Shown: positions 1 to 7,501 of the stretch, in pieces | How positions within the stretch are numbered: position 1 is the stretch's first letter | Layout of the letters: each line of letters starts with the position of its first letter | Source: Halobacteriaceae archaeon Tc-Br11_E2g27 | Lineage (GTDB): Archaea > Halobacteriota > Halobacteria > Halobacteriales > Haloarculaceae | Assembly (NCBI GenBank): GCA_001564135.1 | Contig: LKNH01000021.1 | Location: forward strand, 1-17,494 | Length of the DNA stretch: 17,494 nt | Reading direction: 5' to 3' | Notes under the pieces: generated by a model | Told to the model about the DNA's origin: nothing | What the model saw: the letters and a program-made list of their open reading frames with translations, nothing else | Databases searched by the model: none | Program-made: the position numbers and the translations under genes

Positions 1-265
1 CTGGGTAGGGCCCCCGTTTGTCGTCTGCGTCATCTTGGAGGTCGGAAATCCGGTCTTCGAGTTCCTCACGGGGGGTTTCTTCATCATCTTCCTCACCGTC
101 TTTTTCGTCTGCATCCTCGCCCTCGAAGGTCGCCGCTTCGAGGTTGTCTTCAATCTCTGCGAGAGTCGTATCAATCTCATCAAGGTCAGCCTCGGTTTCG
201 GCCGCCTCGACGGCATCGGCTACCGCATCAAGCCGTTCGTGGAATGATTCCGGCCCGGTGGTCAT
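1..265 (-). CDS. Acidic coiled-coil protein, N-terminal fragment (cut by window edge)
   Basis: An open frame runs leftward from an ATG at 265 to the window edge with no stop, giving 88 codons that start MTTGPESFHERLDAV. The visible part is very rich in Glu and Asp, with heptad-like Leu/Ala/Ile spacing over roughly residues 10-45 and again from about residue 65, so it is probably an alpha-helical coiled coil. A run of Glu/Asp/Lys separates the two helices. No catalytic motif is visible and I do not recognise the family. The codon pattern (frequent GAC/GAG, GC-rich third positions) fits a real haloarchaeal gene, and the plus-strand frames over the same bases are low-complexity shadows. It diverges from the halocyanin gene across about 96 bases. 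The C-terminal part, which would reveal its function, lies outside the window. Confidence 0.7.
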   Translation of the reverse strand, partial: MTTGPESFHERLDAVADAVEAAETEADLDEIDTTLAEIEDNLEAATFEGEDADEKDGEEDDEETPREELEDRISDLQDDADDKRGPYP

Positions 266-330
266 AGTTGACACTGCGGCGCATCAGGCCAAAGGCGTTT
301 CCCTTCCCATCAGGAGGGAACAATCGTATC

Positions 331-340
331 CCCTATATTA
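331..340 (+). promoter_or_regulatory. TATA-like promoter element of the halocyanin gene
   Basis: CCTATATTA is centred near 336, about 26 bases before the ATG at 362. This is the usual distance from a haloarchaeal TATA box to the transcription start, so the mRNA is probably leaderless. That favours the ATG at 362 over the in-frame TTG at 356. Confidence 0.55.
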
Positions 341-361
341 GTACACGCCTAAAAATTGTCC

Positions 362-793
362 ATGAACCGTCGGAGGTTTCTTGCAATCACGGGTGCTGGT
401 GCGAGTCTCACATTTGCCGGCTGTCTTGGTGCCGGAGACGAATCAACCGGTGCCTATGATGTCGAGATGACAATCGATAGTTACCGCCCGGAGGAGTTGA
501 CGGTCGAACCCGGCACAACCGTGGAGTTCGGCAACACTAGCTCTCATTCTCATAATGTCGTTGCCTTCCAGGATGCATATCCCGACGAAGCGGAGTACTG
601 GGCCTCGGACCCTGATGGCCGCATTGGGTCAGAACAGGAAGCAATTGATGACTGGTACTCTACCGACCAGTACACCAAATTATCTCCCCGTGAGTCGTTC
701 GAATACACGTTCGAACACCAAGGAAGATACGATTATTACTGTGTTCCACACATTGAAGCGGACATGATTGGAGCGATTATTGTCGAAGAGTAA
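362..793 (+). CDS. Halocyanin-type blue copper lipoprotein
   Basis: This 143-residue type 1 copper protein is probably a mobile or membrane-anchored electron carrier on the outer face of the cell membrane. The N-terminus MNRRRFLAITGAGASLTFAGC has the twin-arginine motif (RRRFLA) and a lipobox LAGC-like end (FAGC), with the lipid-bearing cysteine at residue 21. A cupredoxin domain fills residues 32-143. The expected copper ligands are visible: His64 in SHSHNVV, then Cys127, His130 and Met135 in the C-terminal CVPHIEADM loop. The ATG at 362 is preferred because a TATA-like element lies about 26 bases upstream; the in-frame TTG at 356 is less likely. The gene is convergent with the RND exporter, with 16 bases between the stops. 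Family assignment is firm; the redox partner is unknown. Confidence 0.93.
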   Translation: MNRRRFLAITGAGASLTFAGCLGAGDESTGAYDVEMTIDSYRPEELTVEPGTTVEFGNTSSHSHNVVAFQDAYPDEAEYWASDPDGRIGSEQEAIDDWYSTDQYTKLSPRESFEYTFEHQGRYDYYCVPHIEADMIGAIIVEE

Positions 794-809
794 CCCAATT
801 AGAATTATC

Positions 810-3428
810 TCAGAACCGTTCTTTGAGCCGCTCTCGTACCACAAGCAGACATGGCAACACAGTCACGCATGCAAAGAACGCGAACACAATCGCAGTTCCT
901 GTTACCATGCCAAACCGCTGGAGTGGCGGCGCAAGCGAAAGCGCGAGCACGCCAAACGCTGCTGCCGTTGTACCGGCGCTTGCAAGCAGTGCTCCGCCTG
1001 TTCCCGTGATTGAGGCCTCCAGAGCCTCATCAAGCGTCTCGTGTCGTTCGCGCTCGTCGATGAATCGCTCGCCCGCGTGAATGCTGTAATCCACTCCAAG
1101 CCCGATTGCGAGACTTGTGATAACTGCTGTCTCGCTGTTGAACGGGATATCGAGCAGGGCCATTGCACCAATGAGCCAGGCGAGAGCAGCCACGACCGGC
1201 GCGAGAACGATGGTTCCCAACTCCGGTGAGCGGTATTTCGACCAGAACAGGAGTGTTAGAAACAGCAGGATTACAACGAGCGTGATACTGAACGCTTCAA
1301 CGAGATTGTCAAGGAGTGCATCCTGCAGGACGGATTCGGTGACAGGCGCACCAGTTGCGACAGCCGTTATCGCTGGCGCGTTCGTCTGGATGCGGTCAGC
1401 TACTGCTGCTGTATCGTCCGTAATTGTCTGGGCCGACTCGGCGCTTCGCACGCTGAGTATCAGTCTCGCGGACGTGATTTCACCGTCATCGTTTCGACTG
1501 AGTACCTCCGAAGCGGCCTCCTCATCGAGTTCGAACAAAAGGTCATAGACTGCGCCGACATCTTCATCCGGCAAGTCGTTACCGCTCGTATCTCGCTGTT
1601 CAATGGCTTCAGCGAGTTCATCATGCTCGGCTGCAACCTGACGCAACACGGTATGTGGCCCATCAATGGCTGCGGTTCCATCCGGGCGCAGTGCAATCGA
1701 ACTGTCGTCACCAATGTCCGTGGTTGCGTCATCGATTGCGTGGAGGACATCACCGTCGGTTACGTCCCCTCGTATCAGTATCTGGGATTGCGAATCACCA
1801 CCCTGTAGCTGGAAGTTGTTACTCAGGTATTCGAAATCGTCGCTAATCGTGTACGAGCCGGGTTGTAATGGTCCTGGAAGGTTGCTCGTCCATTCGGGCG
1901 GGTCTTGCGGAAGGAAATCGGCTTCATTGAACTCGGTATCGATGGTCGTTGCACCATAGGCACCGCCAGTTGCAAGGAGAAATGCGACGATGATGACCGC
2001 TACTGGCGCTCGTGAGGCAAAGCTCGCAACTCCGGAAAGAAGTCGGTTCGCAACACCTTCGCCAACGCCAAAGGCTGGTTTCTGCCGACTCCGCCCCAGC
2101 CGTCCTTCGATGAACGTATCAATCTCGACTTTGAGCGCTGGAATGAACGCGCCAAAGATGATGAATGTGGCGAGAATGCCACCGGCGCTGAGCACGGCGA
2201 AATCCTGAATCGCCGGGAGCGGGCTGACGATGTTCGAAAGGAATCCAACACCGGTTGAGAACGTTGCGGCTCCGATAGCCAGAATAACGCTTGCCAGGCC
2301 AACGGTCATGGCTGCCCGAACACGAAACGCGGGGGAGATATCCGCTGACCCGCCGCCAGTTGCTGCATCCTTTATTTCCGAATCGACGGCGTCCGCTTCT
2401 TTTTGTTGTGTGTCTAGCCGCCCATAGCCTGCTTCGCGATACCGCATGACGACGTGCAACGCGTAGTCGATACTCAGTCCAATGAGTAAGAACGGCACGG
2501 CGATGAGAATGACGTTCATCGGGATTTCGAGCCAGCCCATAATCCCGGCCATCCAAATCAACACGGCGACAATTCCGGCAAACGCCAGCAGAATATCGAT
2601 AATATCACGGTAGGCAATTCCGAGCACGAGCAGAATCATCGCAAACGCAAACGGCGTGATGATTGCAAAGCTGTCGCCGGTTGCCTGGCTTGATGCCTCG
2701 TTGCTGATTCCCTGCCCGAACATGAACGCATCGTCAAAATAGCTATCCAGAATCTGGTTTATCTCGACCTGTGCGTCGTAGGCGGCTTCCGGGTCCTCAT
2801 CATCGCCTGTTTCATCAATCTGCAACAAAAGGGTCAGGCGGGCATCCGATGTCGTCTCACCCGGTTCGTAATCGGTTGGGAGGAACTGATATGGGTCCTC
2901 ACCACCGGGGAGTTCCGCATCAGGGTCAAGGGTTGATTCGAGTAACTGTTCAAACTCCTCCTCGGAAAGGGAGGCAAGGGCATCACGCTGGTCTGCAAGG
3001 GTCGGATTCTCTTCCGGTGGTGGGCCATCTCCTGCTCCTGCTTGGAAATACGCTGCCGTCCCAAGCACATTTTCGAGGCCAATAAACCCGTCACCGTCAA
3101 GCGTTTCTGCGAGTTCCTCGTCCTCGGTTACCTCCTTTTGAAAGTCAAGACCCGCAACAAGCGACTCCTGTGTAAGAACGTTCCCACCCTCGTCTCGCAC
3201 CACAATCTGTGAGATGACGCCATCTTGTTCAGCATAGTTATCGGCAATGAAATCGCTGGCTTCCGCCTCCGGTGAATCAATTTCGAACTCGCCAAGGTCT
3301 GCATCCCCGGTATCGTCCATCGCTGCCCCTGCACCGACAAGCACCGTCAACAGAAGAATGACAAGCACGACGAGTTTGCTCCGTGACGCAACAAAATCAG
3401 CGTATTTGCTCGCAATCTTCCCGGCCAT
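810..3428 (-). CDS. RND/MMPL-family exporter
   Basis: An 872-residue polytopic membrane protein with the two-fold RND architecture. One helix (about 18-37) precedes a large acidic extracellular domain (about 40-250), followed by five helices (about 253-440). The pattern repeats with a helix near 475, a second extracellular domain and five C-terminal helices (about 705-865). The fourth helix of each half carries the GxSxDY-type motif: GLSIDYALH with Asp321 and GLGVDYSIH with Asp780. These acidic residues are the proton-relay position in the family. The length fits archaeal MMPL proteins, which work without an outer-membrane partner. The substrate cannot be read from sequence; lipids or hydrophobic compounds are plausible. 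It lies 122 bases downstream of valS on the same strand, with its own weak promoter candidate. Confidence 0.9.
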   Translation of the reverse strand: MAGKIASKYADFVASRSKLVVLVILLLTVLVGAGAAMDDTGDADLGEFEIDSPEAEASDFIADNYAEQDGVISQIVVRDEGGNVLTQESLVAGLDFQKEVTEDEELAETLDGDGFIGLENVLGTAAYFQAGAGDGPPPEENPTLADQRDALASLSEEEFEQLLESTLDPDAELPGGEDPYQFLPTDYEPGETTSDARLTLLLQIDETGDDEDPEAAYDAQVEINQILDSYFDDAFMFGQGISNEASSQATGDSFAIITPFAFAMILLVLGIAYRDIIDILLAFAGIVAVLIWMAGIMGWLEIPMNVILIAVPFLLIGLSIDYALHVVMRYREAGYGRLDTQQKEADAVDSEIKDAATGGGSADISPAFRVRAAMTVGLASVILAIGAATFSTGVGFLSNIVSPLPAIQDFAVLSAGGILATFIIFGAFIPALKVEIDTFIEGRLGRSRQKPAFGVGEGVANRLLSGVASFASRAPVAVIIVAFLLATGGAYGATTIDTEFNEADFLPQDPPEWTSNLPGPLQPGSYTISDDFEYLSNNFQLQGGDSQSQILIRGDVTDGDVLHAIDDATTDIGDDSSIALRPDGTAAIDGPHTVLRQVAAEHDELAEAIEQRDTSGNDLPDEDVGAVYDLLFELDEEAASEVLSRNDDGEITSARLILSVRSAESAQTITDDTAAVADRIQTNAPAITAVATGAPVTESVLQDALLDNLVEAFSITLVVILLFLTLLFWSKYRSPELGTIVLAPVVAALAWLIGAMALLDIPFNSETAVITSLAIGLGVDYSIHAGERFIDERERHETLDEALEASITGTGGALLASAGTTAAAFGVLALSLAPPLQRFGMVTGTAIVFAFFACVTVLPCLLVVRERLKERF

Positions 3429-3494
3429 TATGCGACCACATCCGCTGTAGCGACGTAACCACTGTTCATACTTTGCTACTCACACGCTTTGACG

Positions 3495-3506
3495 AATAAG
3501 GCTTCG
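3495..3506 (-). promoter_or_regulatory. Weak promoter candidate for the RND exporter
   Basis: On the minus strand CGAAGC is followed by CTTATT, a TFB-element/TATA-like pair about 70 bases before the ATG at 3428. It would give a leader of about 40 bases. The match to the haloarchaeal consensus is only partial, and read-through from valS is an alternative. Confidence 0.3.
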
Positions 3507-3550
3507 ACTGACAACGGTGGCAGGAAAAGCAAGAGCGAACCAGCAGCGTC

Positions 3551-6175
3551 TTACTCGTAAATTAACAGCGTTGCGTGGTCGCTCTCGATGACGGTAACCT
3601 CCTCGCCGGATTCGGCCTGGTGTTCTTCGACGATATCGACGGCATCGCCGGGAATCGTTACCGTCTCATCTGCAAGCTCGACCGAGATTTCACCGCCTAT
3701 CTGCTGTCGCTTGACCGTCTCGGGGTCCATCTGCGAGAGCGCACCGATAACCTCGCCCGCCTGGTCGCGGAACTTTGGACCGATAACCGAGTGGTCTGGG
3801 TCGACATCGACTGGGACGAGTTCGACGTTCGGTTCGCCCTCTTTGAACTGGACTGGTGCATTCGTTGCCTCGCTAACGTCGTAGCTATCAATTGCCTGTT
3901 CTGGAGGGGCGTCAGGATATACTTCAACGCGCTCCAGTTCGGTATTGAGTGCCATCCCTTCGTCGGATTTCCAACCACGAATAGTCGATGCAACGTCTGC
4001 AATCAGGTCGCCTGCCTGTTCGGTTACCGCATCTTCCATTGCGATATCGGGCCACTCGCTTTCGTGAACGCTTCCTGTAGTGCCGGGAAGGGCTTCCCAC
4101 GCTTCCTCCGTGAGGAACGGGGCAAACGGTGAAAGCATCCGAAGCGACGCCGAAAGACTCTCAAACAGCGCCTGTTTCGCTGCATCGCGTTCACCAGGCC
4201 GCCCCTCGTAGAGCCGTCCTTTAATAAGTTCGAGATAGTCGTCGGCGAGGTCGTGCCAGACGAACGTCCGGATTTTTCGGAGCGCAGCGTCAAACCGATA
4301 GTTTGCCATATCCTCATCGACTTCCGTAGCAACACGGGCGCATTTCGAGAGTATCCAGCGGTCGATATCACGATAGGCCGGGTCAGAAATTGGTTCACGG
4401 TCGTCAGAAAGGTGCTGGGATGCAAACCGCGTAATGTTCCACACTTTGGTCTGGAACCGCGAGGCTGATTTGACTTCCTTCCACTGGAACTGGATGTCGC
4501 TGCCAGGCTGTCCGCCGAGTGCCATCGCCTGGCGGAACGCATCCGCCGAGTACTCCTCGACAACTTCCTCGGGTTGGACGAAGTTATCTCGTGATTTGGA
4601 CATCTTGTTGCCATCGTCACCGAAGACCATCCCGTTGATGAGGATATCTTCCCACGGAATCTGGTCTTCGAGCGCAGCGGTCCGAAGAAGCGTGTAAAAC
4701 GCCCAGGTTCGGATGATATCGTGGCCCTGCGGACGGAGCGATGTTGGGGTGAACGACTCCTGCGGCCAGTTTCGGACCATCAGGGGGGAGATAGAGGAAT
4801 CCATCCACGTATCCATCACATCGGTGTCGCCCTGCCAGTTATCGCCGCCACACTCCGGACAGGAGCCAATTGCCGGGTCGACATCGGTCGGTTCGACGGG
4901 GAGTTCCTCTTCCCCGGCGATATGAACGTGTCCGCAGTCCTCACAGAACCATGCTGGGATTGGGGTCGCAAAGACCCGCTGGCGGGAGATAACCCAGTCC
5001 CACTCCATCCCTTCGGTCCAATCTTCGAGGCGGTCGTACATGTGCTCGGGCACCCACTCGACATCCTGTGCAGTGTCGAGGATTTCCTCCTGGTCGACGG
5101 TGACAAACCACTGTTCTTTCGAGAGAATCTCGATTGGCGTATCACAACGCCAACATTGGCCGACGTTCTGTTCGGTCGGCTCGCTGTCGTTGAGATATCC
5201 TGCAGCTTCGAGGTCCTCGGCGATAACCTCTTTTGCCTCGCTAATTTCAAGTCCGTCGTACTCGCCGACATCTCCCGTGAGCCGACCATCCTCTGAAAAG
5301 ACCATCCGCAGGTCAAGGTCGTGTTCGGCCCACCAGGCCACATCCTGTTTATCTCCGAACGTACAGATCATGACGGCCCCGGTTCCGAAGTCGCCATCCA
5401 CATCATCGTCGCTGATGAGTTCGACCTCCTGTCCAAAGAGTGGGACCTCAAACGTGTCGCCGACGCGGTCAGCATAGCGTTCATCGTCGGGGTCGACAGC
5501 CATCGAGACACATGCTGCAAGCAGTTCGGGTCGGGTTGTCGCAATTTCGATGTCGTCGTTGCCAACACCAGGGAACGTAATGTAATAGAGCGTTCCCTCG
5601 ATACCTTCCTCGGTCTCGACTTCCGCGTCCGCAATTGCAGTTTCACACCGTGGACACCAGTTGACGGGGTGTTCGTCTCGGTAGACATAATCGTCGTCGG
5701 CCATGCGCACGAACGACCGCTGGGTTTCTCCCCAGTACTCTGGGTCCATCGTCTGGTACTGGTGGTCCCAGTCAATGGAAAAACCGAGCGTATTCATCGT
5801 ATCCCGCATCGCCTGAATCTGTGATTCAGTGTGTTCGATACAGAGGTCACGGAACTCCCCACGAGGGACATCAGTTCGGTGAATGCCTTCGTTTTCCTCG
5901 ACTTTCACTTCAGTTGGCAATCCATGGCAGTCCCAGCCCTGTGGGAACAGCACGTCATCACCGGCAAGTCGATGGTATCGCGCGGCAAAATCCATGTAAC
6001 ACCAGCCAAGCGCGTTGCCGATGTGCAGGTTACCAGTTGGATATGGCGGGGGCGTATCGATGACATACTCCGTATCGGCATCGCCATCGTATGTGTAGAT
6101 ATCTTGGTCTTGCCACTGTTCTCGCCACTGCGGTTCCACGGCGTCGGGGTCGTAGTTGTCAGGTATTTCGGACAT
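3551..6175 (-). CDS. valS: Valyl-tRNA synthetase (class I)
   Basis: Cytosolic enzyme that charges tRNA-Val with valine at the expense of ATP. From the ATG at 6175 it is 874 residues long and starts MSEIPDNYDPDAVEPQW. The class I signatures are HIGN at 51-54 (after PPPYPTGNL) and KMSKS at 524-528, in GNKMSKSRDNF. The ValRS-type catalytic segment GWDCHGLPTEVKVE is present. Zinc-finger-like cysteine pairs occur in WCPRC (near residue 170) and in CEDCGHVH and CPECGG (about 410-450). The anticodon-binding helical domain follows from about residue 610. In-frame starts further upstream (GTG at 6190, ATG at 6187) would add MMKRA, but starting at MSEIP agrees with the family as I remember it. The 5' leader is long for a haloarchaeon and appears structured; see the entries at 6278-6318. 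Confidence 0.97.
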   Translation of the reverse strand: MSEIPDNYDPDAVEPQWREQWQDQDIYTYDGDADTEYVIDTPPPYPTGNLHIGNALGWCYMDFAARYHRLAGDDVLFPQGWDCHGLPTEVKVEENEGIHRTDVPRGEFRDLCIEHTESQIQAMRDTMNTLGFSIDWDHQYQTMDPEYWGETQRSFVRMADDDYVYRDEHPVNWCPRCETAIADAEVETEEGIEGTLYYITFPGVGNDDIEIATTRPELLAACVSMAVDPDDERYADRVGDTFEVPLFGQEVELISDDDVDGDFGTGAVMICTFGDKQDVAWWAEHDLDLRMVFSEDGRLTGDVGEYDGLEISEAKEVIAEDLEAAGYLNDSEPTEQNVGQCWRCDTPIEILSKEQWFVTVDQEEILDTAQDVEWVPEHMYDRLEDWTEGMEWDWVISRQRVFATPIPAWFCEDCGHVHIAGEEELPVEPTDVDPAIGSCPECGGDNWQGDTDVMDTWMDSSISPLMVRNWPQESFTPTSLRPQGHDIIRTWAFYTLLRTAALEDQIPWEDILINGMVFGDDGNKMSKSRDNFVQPEEVVEEYSADAFRQAMALGGQPGSDIQFQWKEVKSASRFQTKVWNITRFASQHLSDDREPISDPAYRDIDRWILSKCARVATEVDEDMANYRFDAALRKIRTFVWHDLADDYLELIKGRLYEGRPGERDAAKQALFESLSASLRMLSPFAPFLTEEAWEALPGTTGSVHESEWPDIAMEDAVTEQAGDLIADVASTIRGWKSDEGMALNTELERVEVYPDAPPEQAIDSYDVSEATNAPVQFKEGEPNVELVPVDVDPDHSVIGPKFRDQAGEVIGALSQMDPETVKRQQIGGEISVELADETVTIPGDAVDIVEEHQAESGEEVTVIESDHATLLIYE

Positions 6176-6227
6176 AGCTCGTTTCATCACGTTCGTCTGG
6201 TTCGCTGGTCAGTTCTCGATTCGGGGT

Positions 6228-6244
6228 TGGTTCCTGAAAAACCA
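6228..6244 (-). promoter_or_regulatory. Second small hairpin in the valS leader
   Basis: TGGTT and AACCA form a 5-bp inverted repeat around a 7-base loop, about 55-70 bases before the valS ATG. On the transcript the loop side is U-rich (GGUUUUUC). It is short enough to be chance and is listed because it sits in an otherwise unexplained leader. Confidence 0.25.
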
Positions 6245-6277
6245 GACCGTTGTCGGGTCAGTGGGTCGAAAAGACAG

Positions 6278-6296
6278 GTCGGTCAGGACGACCGAC
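6278..6296 (-). promoter_or_regulatory. 7-bp hairpin plus U-rich run in the valS leader (attenuator-like)
   Basis: GTCGGTC and GACCGAC form a perfect 7-bp inverted repeat around a 5-base loop. On the valS transcript it is followed within a few bases by UCUUUU (6274-6269), as in a terminator or attenuator. A second copy of the 5' arm, GTCGGT, lies at 6307-6302 and could pair with the same 3' arm, so two hairpins would be mutually exclusive. The 5' arm overlaps the last codons of the short ORF at 6283-6318. Function is inferred. Confidence 0.45.
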
Positions 6297-6318
6297 GTAC
6301 TACCGACGAACGTACCAT
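6283..6318 (-). CDS. Candidate 11-residue leader peptide upstream of valS
   Basis: The minus strand reads ATG GTA CGT TCG TCG GTA GTA CGT CGG TCG TCC TGA, giving MVRSSVVRRSS. Three of the ten residues after Met are valine, all encoded by GTA, two of them adjacent. The ATG sits almost exactly at the transcription start predicted from the TTTATA box at 6343-6348, so it could be read as a leaderless ORF. Its last codons and stop run into the hairpin at 6278-6296. The gene downstream charges tRNA-Val, so a role in sensing Val-tRNA is attractive. An ORF this short can arise by chance, and no translation signal other than position supports it. Confidence 0.35.
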   Translation of the reverse strand: MVRSSVVRRSS

Positions 6319-6342
6319 ATCTGTGGCGTAGACGGTGACTCG

Positions 6343-6354
6343 TATAAATTTTCG
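6343..6354 (-). promoter_or_regulatory. Strong promoter for valS (CGAAAA + TTTATA)
   Basis: On the minus strand CGAAAA directly precedes TTTATA, a close match to the haloarchaeal TFB element plus TATA box. Transcription should start near 6319, which leaves a leader of about 143 bases before the valS ATG at 6175. Confidence 0.65.
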
Positions 6355-6397
6355 TTTTTCCAGGGACAAAAGCATCGCATTCGGGTAGCTGCCGGGA

Positions 6398-7018
6398 TTA
6401 AATCATCAACTGAACGTCCGATTCGCCCATGTGTTGCAGAGCCGTCGCCGCACCAACGCCGGTCGTCACACCCTCATAGAAGTCGTTTTCGTCGTAATCC
6501 ATCAGCTCAATCGTCATCTGACAGGCCTGGAGTTCGACGCCAAGGTCAAGCGAGAGGTCAACTAGTTCCTCGATAGTTGCCGTATCGTTGTCCGCAATCC
6601 GTTTGTTCATCATCCGGGTCGTCATCCGGTCCATTCCCGGAATTGCACCGACGATGTTTGGAACGGGCATATTCGGATTGCCGACGGAACTCAACTTGAG
6701 GTTCCGCGAGTTTTCCTCGTGTAAAATATCGAGTCCCCAGAAGGTATGGAAGACGACGACTTCCCAGTCAAAGGCGGCCGCTGTCGTGGCAAGGATAAGT
6801 GGCGGGTAGGCCATATCGAGCGTGCCTTTCGTAGCGATAATCGTCATCTTGTTCTGACCATCTTCCGCGGCGGCCATCGTTTCCTCAAGTTCCTGTAAGT
6901 CTGCAACAGTCGCTTCTAACTCTTCGATTCGCGCACGAAGGTCATCTTCGGTCATCTCAGCCTGAGCGGCCTCTTCAGCGTCGAGGTCATCGCCTGTCTG
7001 TTGTGAGTCTGTGCTCAT
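6398..7018 (-). CDS. DsrE2-like (DsrE/DsrF/DrsH family) sulfur-relay protein
   Basis: A 206-residue cytosolic protein. Residues 1-54 are an acidic, coiled-coil-like helix rich in Glu and Ala. Residues 56-206 form the DsrE-like alpha/beta domain, starting KMTIIATKGTLDMAYPPLILA and ending in a Met-rich region with a single cysteine, Cys166 in LQACQMTIELM. That is the position of the sulfane-sulfur-carrying Cys in DsrE2 proteins, which pass sulfur to and from TusA and rhodaneses. The ATG at 7018 is chosen because the tusA stop ends at 7020, leaving a single base between the genes. A start at 7090 would overlap tusA by some 70 bases with an unrelated-looking extension. It is probably co-transcribed and translationally coupled with tusA. 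Family firm, partner inferred. Confidence 0.88.
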   Translation of the reverse strand: MSTDSQQTGDDLDAEEAAQAEMTEDDLRARIEELEATVADLQELEETMAAAEDGQNKMTIIATKGTLDMAYPPLILATTAAAFDWEVVVFHTFWGLDILHEENSRNLKLSSVGNPNMPVPNIVGAIPGMDRMTTRMMNKRIADNDTATIEELVDLSLDLGVELQACQMTIELMDYDENDFYEGVTTGVGAATALQHMGESDVQLMI

Positions 7019-7019
7019 A

Positions 7020-7265
7020 CTATCCGGTCTTTTCGACGTAATGTTTGTACACGTCGTCGCCCTCGTGCTGTTCGCGGAGTTCGACCCCATCTGTCCCCTC
7101 TGCCCAGCCGCGGATATCGCTCATGCTGCCGGAATCCGTGGCAACAACTTCGAGAATTTCCCCGTCCCCGAGTTCGTCAATCGCCTGTTTCGTCTTCACA
7201 ACGGGAATTGGACACGATACACCGGTCACATCCAACGTCTCTGTAATGTCAAGGTCAGTTGTCAT
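7020..7265 (-). CDS. tusA: TusA-family sulfur carrier protein
   Basis: An 81-residue SirA/TusA-like protein. The family motif CPxP is present as CPIPVVKTK with the active Cys18, followed by the usual linker (LGDGEILEVVATD) and the second half of the two-layer fold. TusA carries sulfur as a Cys persulfide and exchanges it with DsrE proteins, rhodaneses or cysteine desulfurase. It is first in a minus-strand pair with the DsrE2-like gene, one base apart, and diverges from the rhodanese/dioxygenase gene. Bacterial YeeD, partner of the thiosulfate transporter YeeE, belongs to the same family, which fits the two YeeE-type genes here. Its usual haloarchaeal alternative role in tRNA thiolation cannot be excluded. 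Confidence 0.93.
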   Translation of the reverse strand: MTTDLDITETLDVTGVSCPIPVVKTKQAIDELGDGEILEVVATDSGSMSDIRGWAEGTDGVELREQHEGDDVYKHYVEKTG

Positions 7266-7501
7266 AGTTGATTACTGCCCGTGTATTGGGCTTGTACTAC
7301 AATATTGGGAGAGGGGATAAAAAACCATCGGTGCATTGTATATAAAAATAACCCAAATGTGGGGGGTAATCATTCATTCAATACCGGAATCAATACACAT
7401 AATTAAGCTACTCACCCATCATCTCCCTCCTACAATATTGTATATAATGCGAAATACCATAACAACAATTAAGTGGATAGAGTACTGAGAGTAGCGTAGA
7501 C
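7266..7501. promoter_or_regulatory. Divergent promoter/operator region of the sulfur cluster
   Basis: An AT-rich, 236-base stretch between tusA (left) and the rhodanese/dioxygenase gene (right). It contains TACAATATTG at 7298-7307 and the perfect palindrome TACAATATTGTA at 7431-7442. It also has an exact 11-base direct repeat, ATTGTATATAA, at 7335-7345 and 7437-7447. CAATACAC occurs at 7391-7398 with its reverse complement at 7281-7288, and TCAATAC at 7378-7384 and 7390-7396. TATA candidates are AATTAA at 7467-7472 (start near 7496, rightward) and the AATATT and TTTTTTAT elements (leftward). It is probably a shared control region; the regulator is not in the window. Confidence 0.6.
7431..7442. 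promoter_or_regulatory. Palindromic operator candidate TACAATATTGTA
   Basis: A perfect 12-base palindrome 60 bases before the ATG at 7502, directly adjoining TATATAAT. A 10-base partial copy lies at 7298-7307, 33 bases before the tusA start. One copy near each divergent promoter suggests a common DNA-binding protein. AT-rich palindromes can also be plain TATA elements. Confidence 0.4.

Noticed and set aside
3575..5824. Long open frames on the plus strand across valS (for example 4721-5296 and 5321-5824)
   Set aside because: They are antisense to a complete, motif-confirmed ValRS and arise from its GC-skewed codons; their translations match no family pattern.
6176..6320. T-box riboswitch in the valS leader
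   Set aside because: T-boxes are a bacterial element, and I see neither the T-box core sequence nor the expected specifier-loop layout; the leader-ORF explanation fits better.
7018..7090. Upstream start for the DsrE2-like gene overlapping tusA
   Set aside because: The extension is read out of frame through the conserved end of tusA; the ATG at 7018 gives a one-base junction and a sensible N-terminus.
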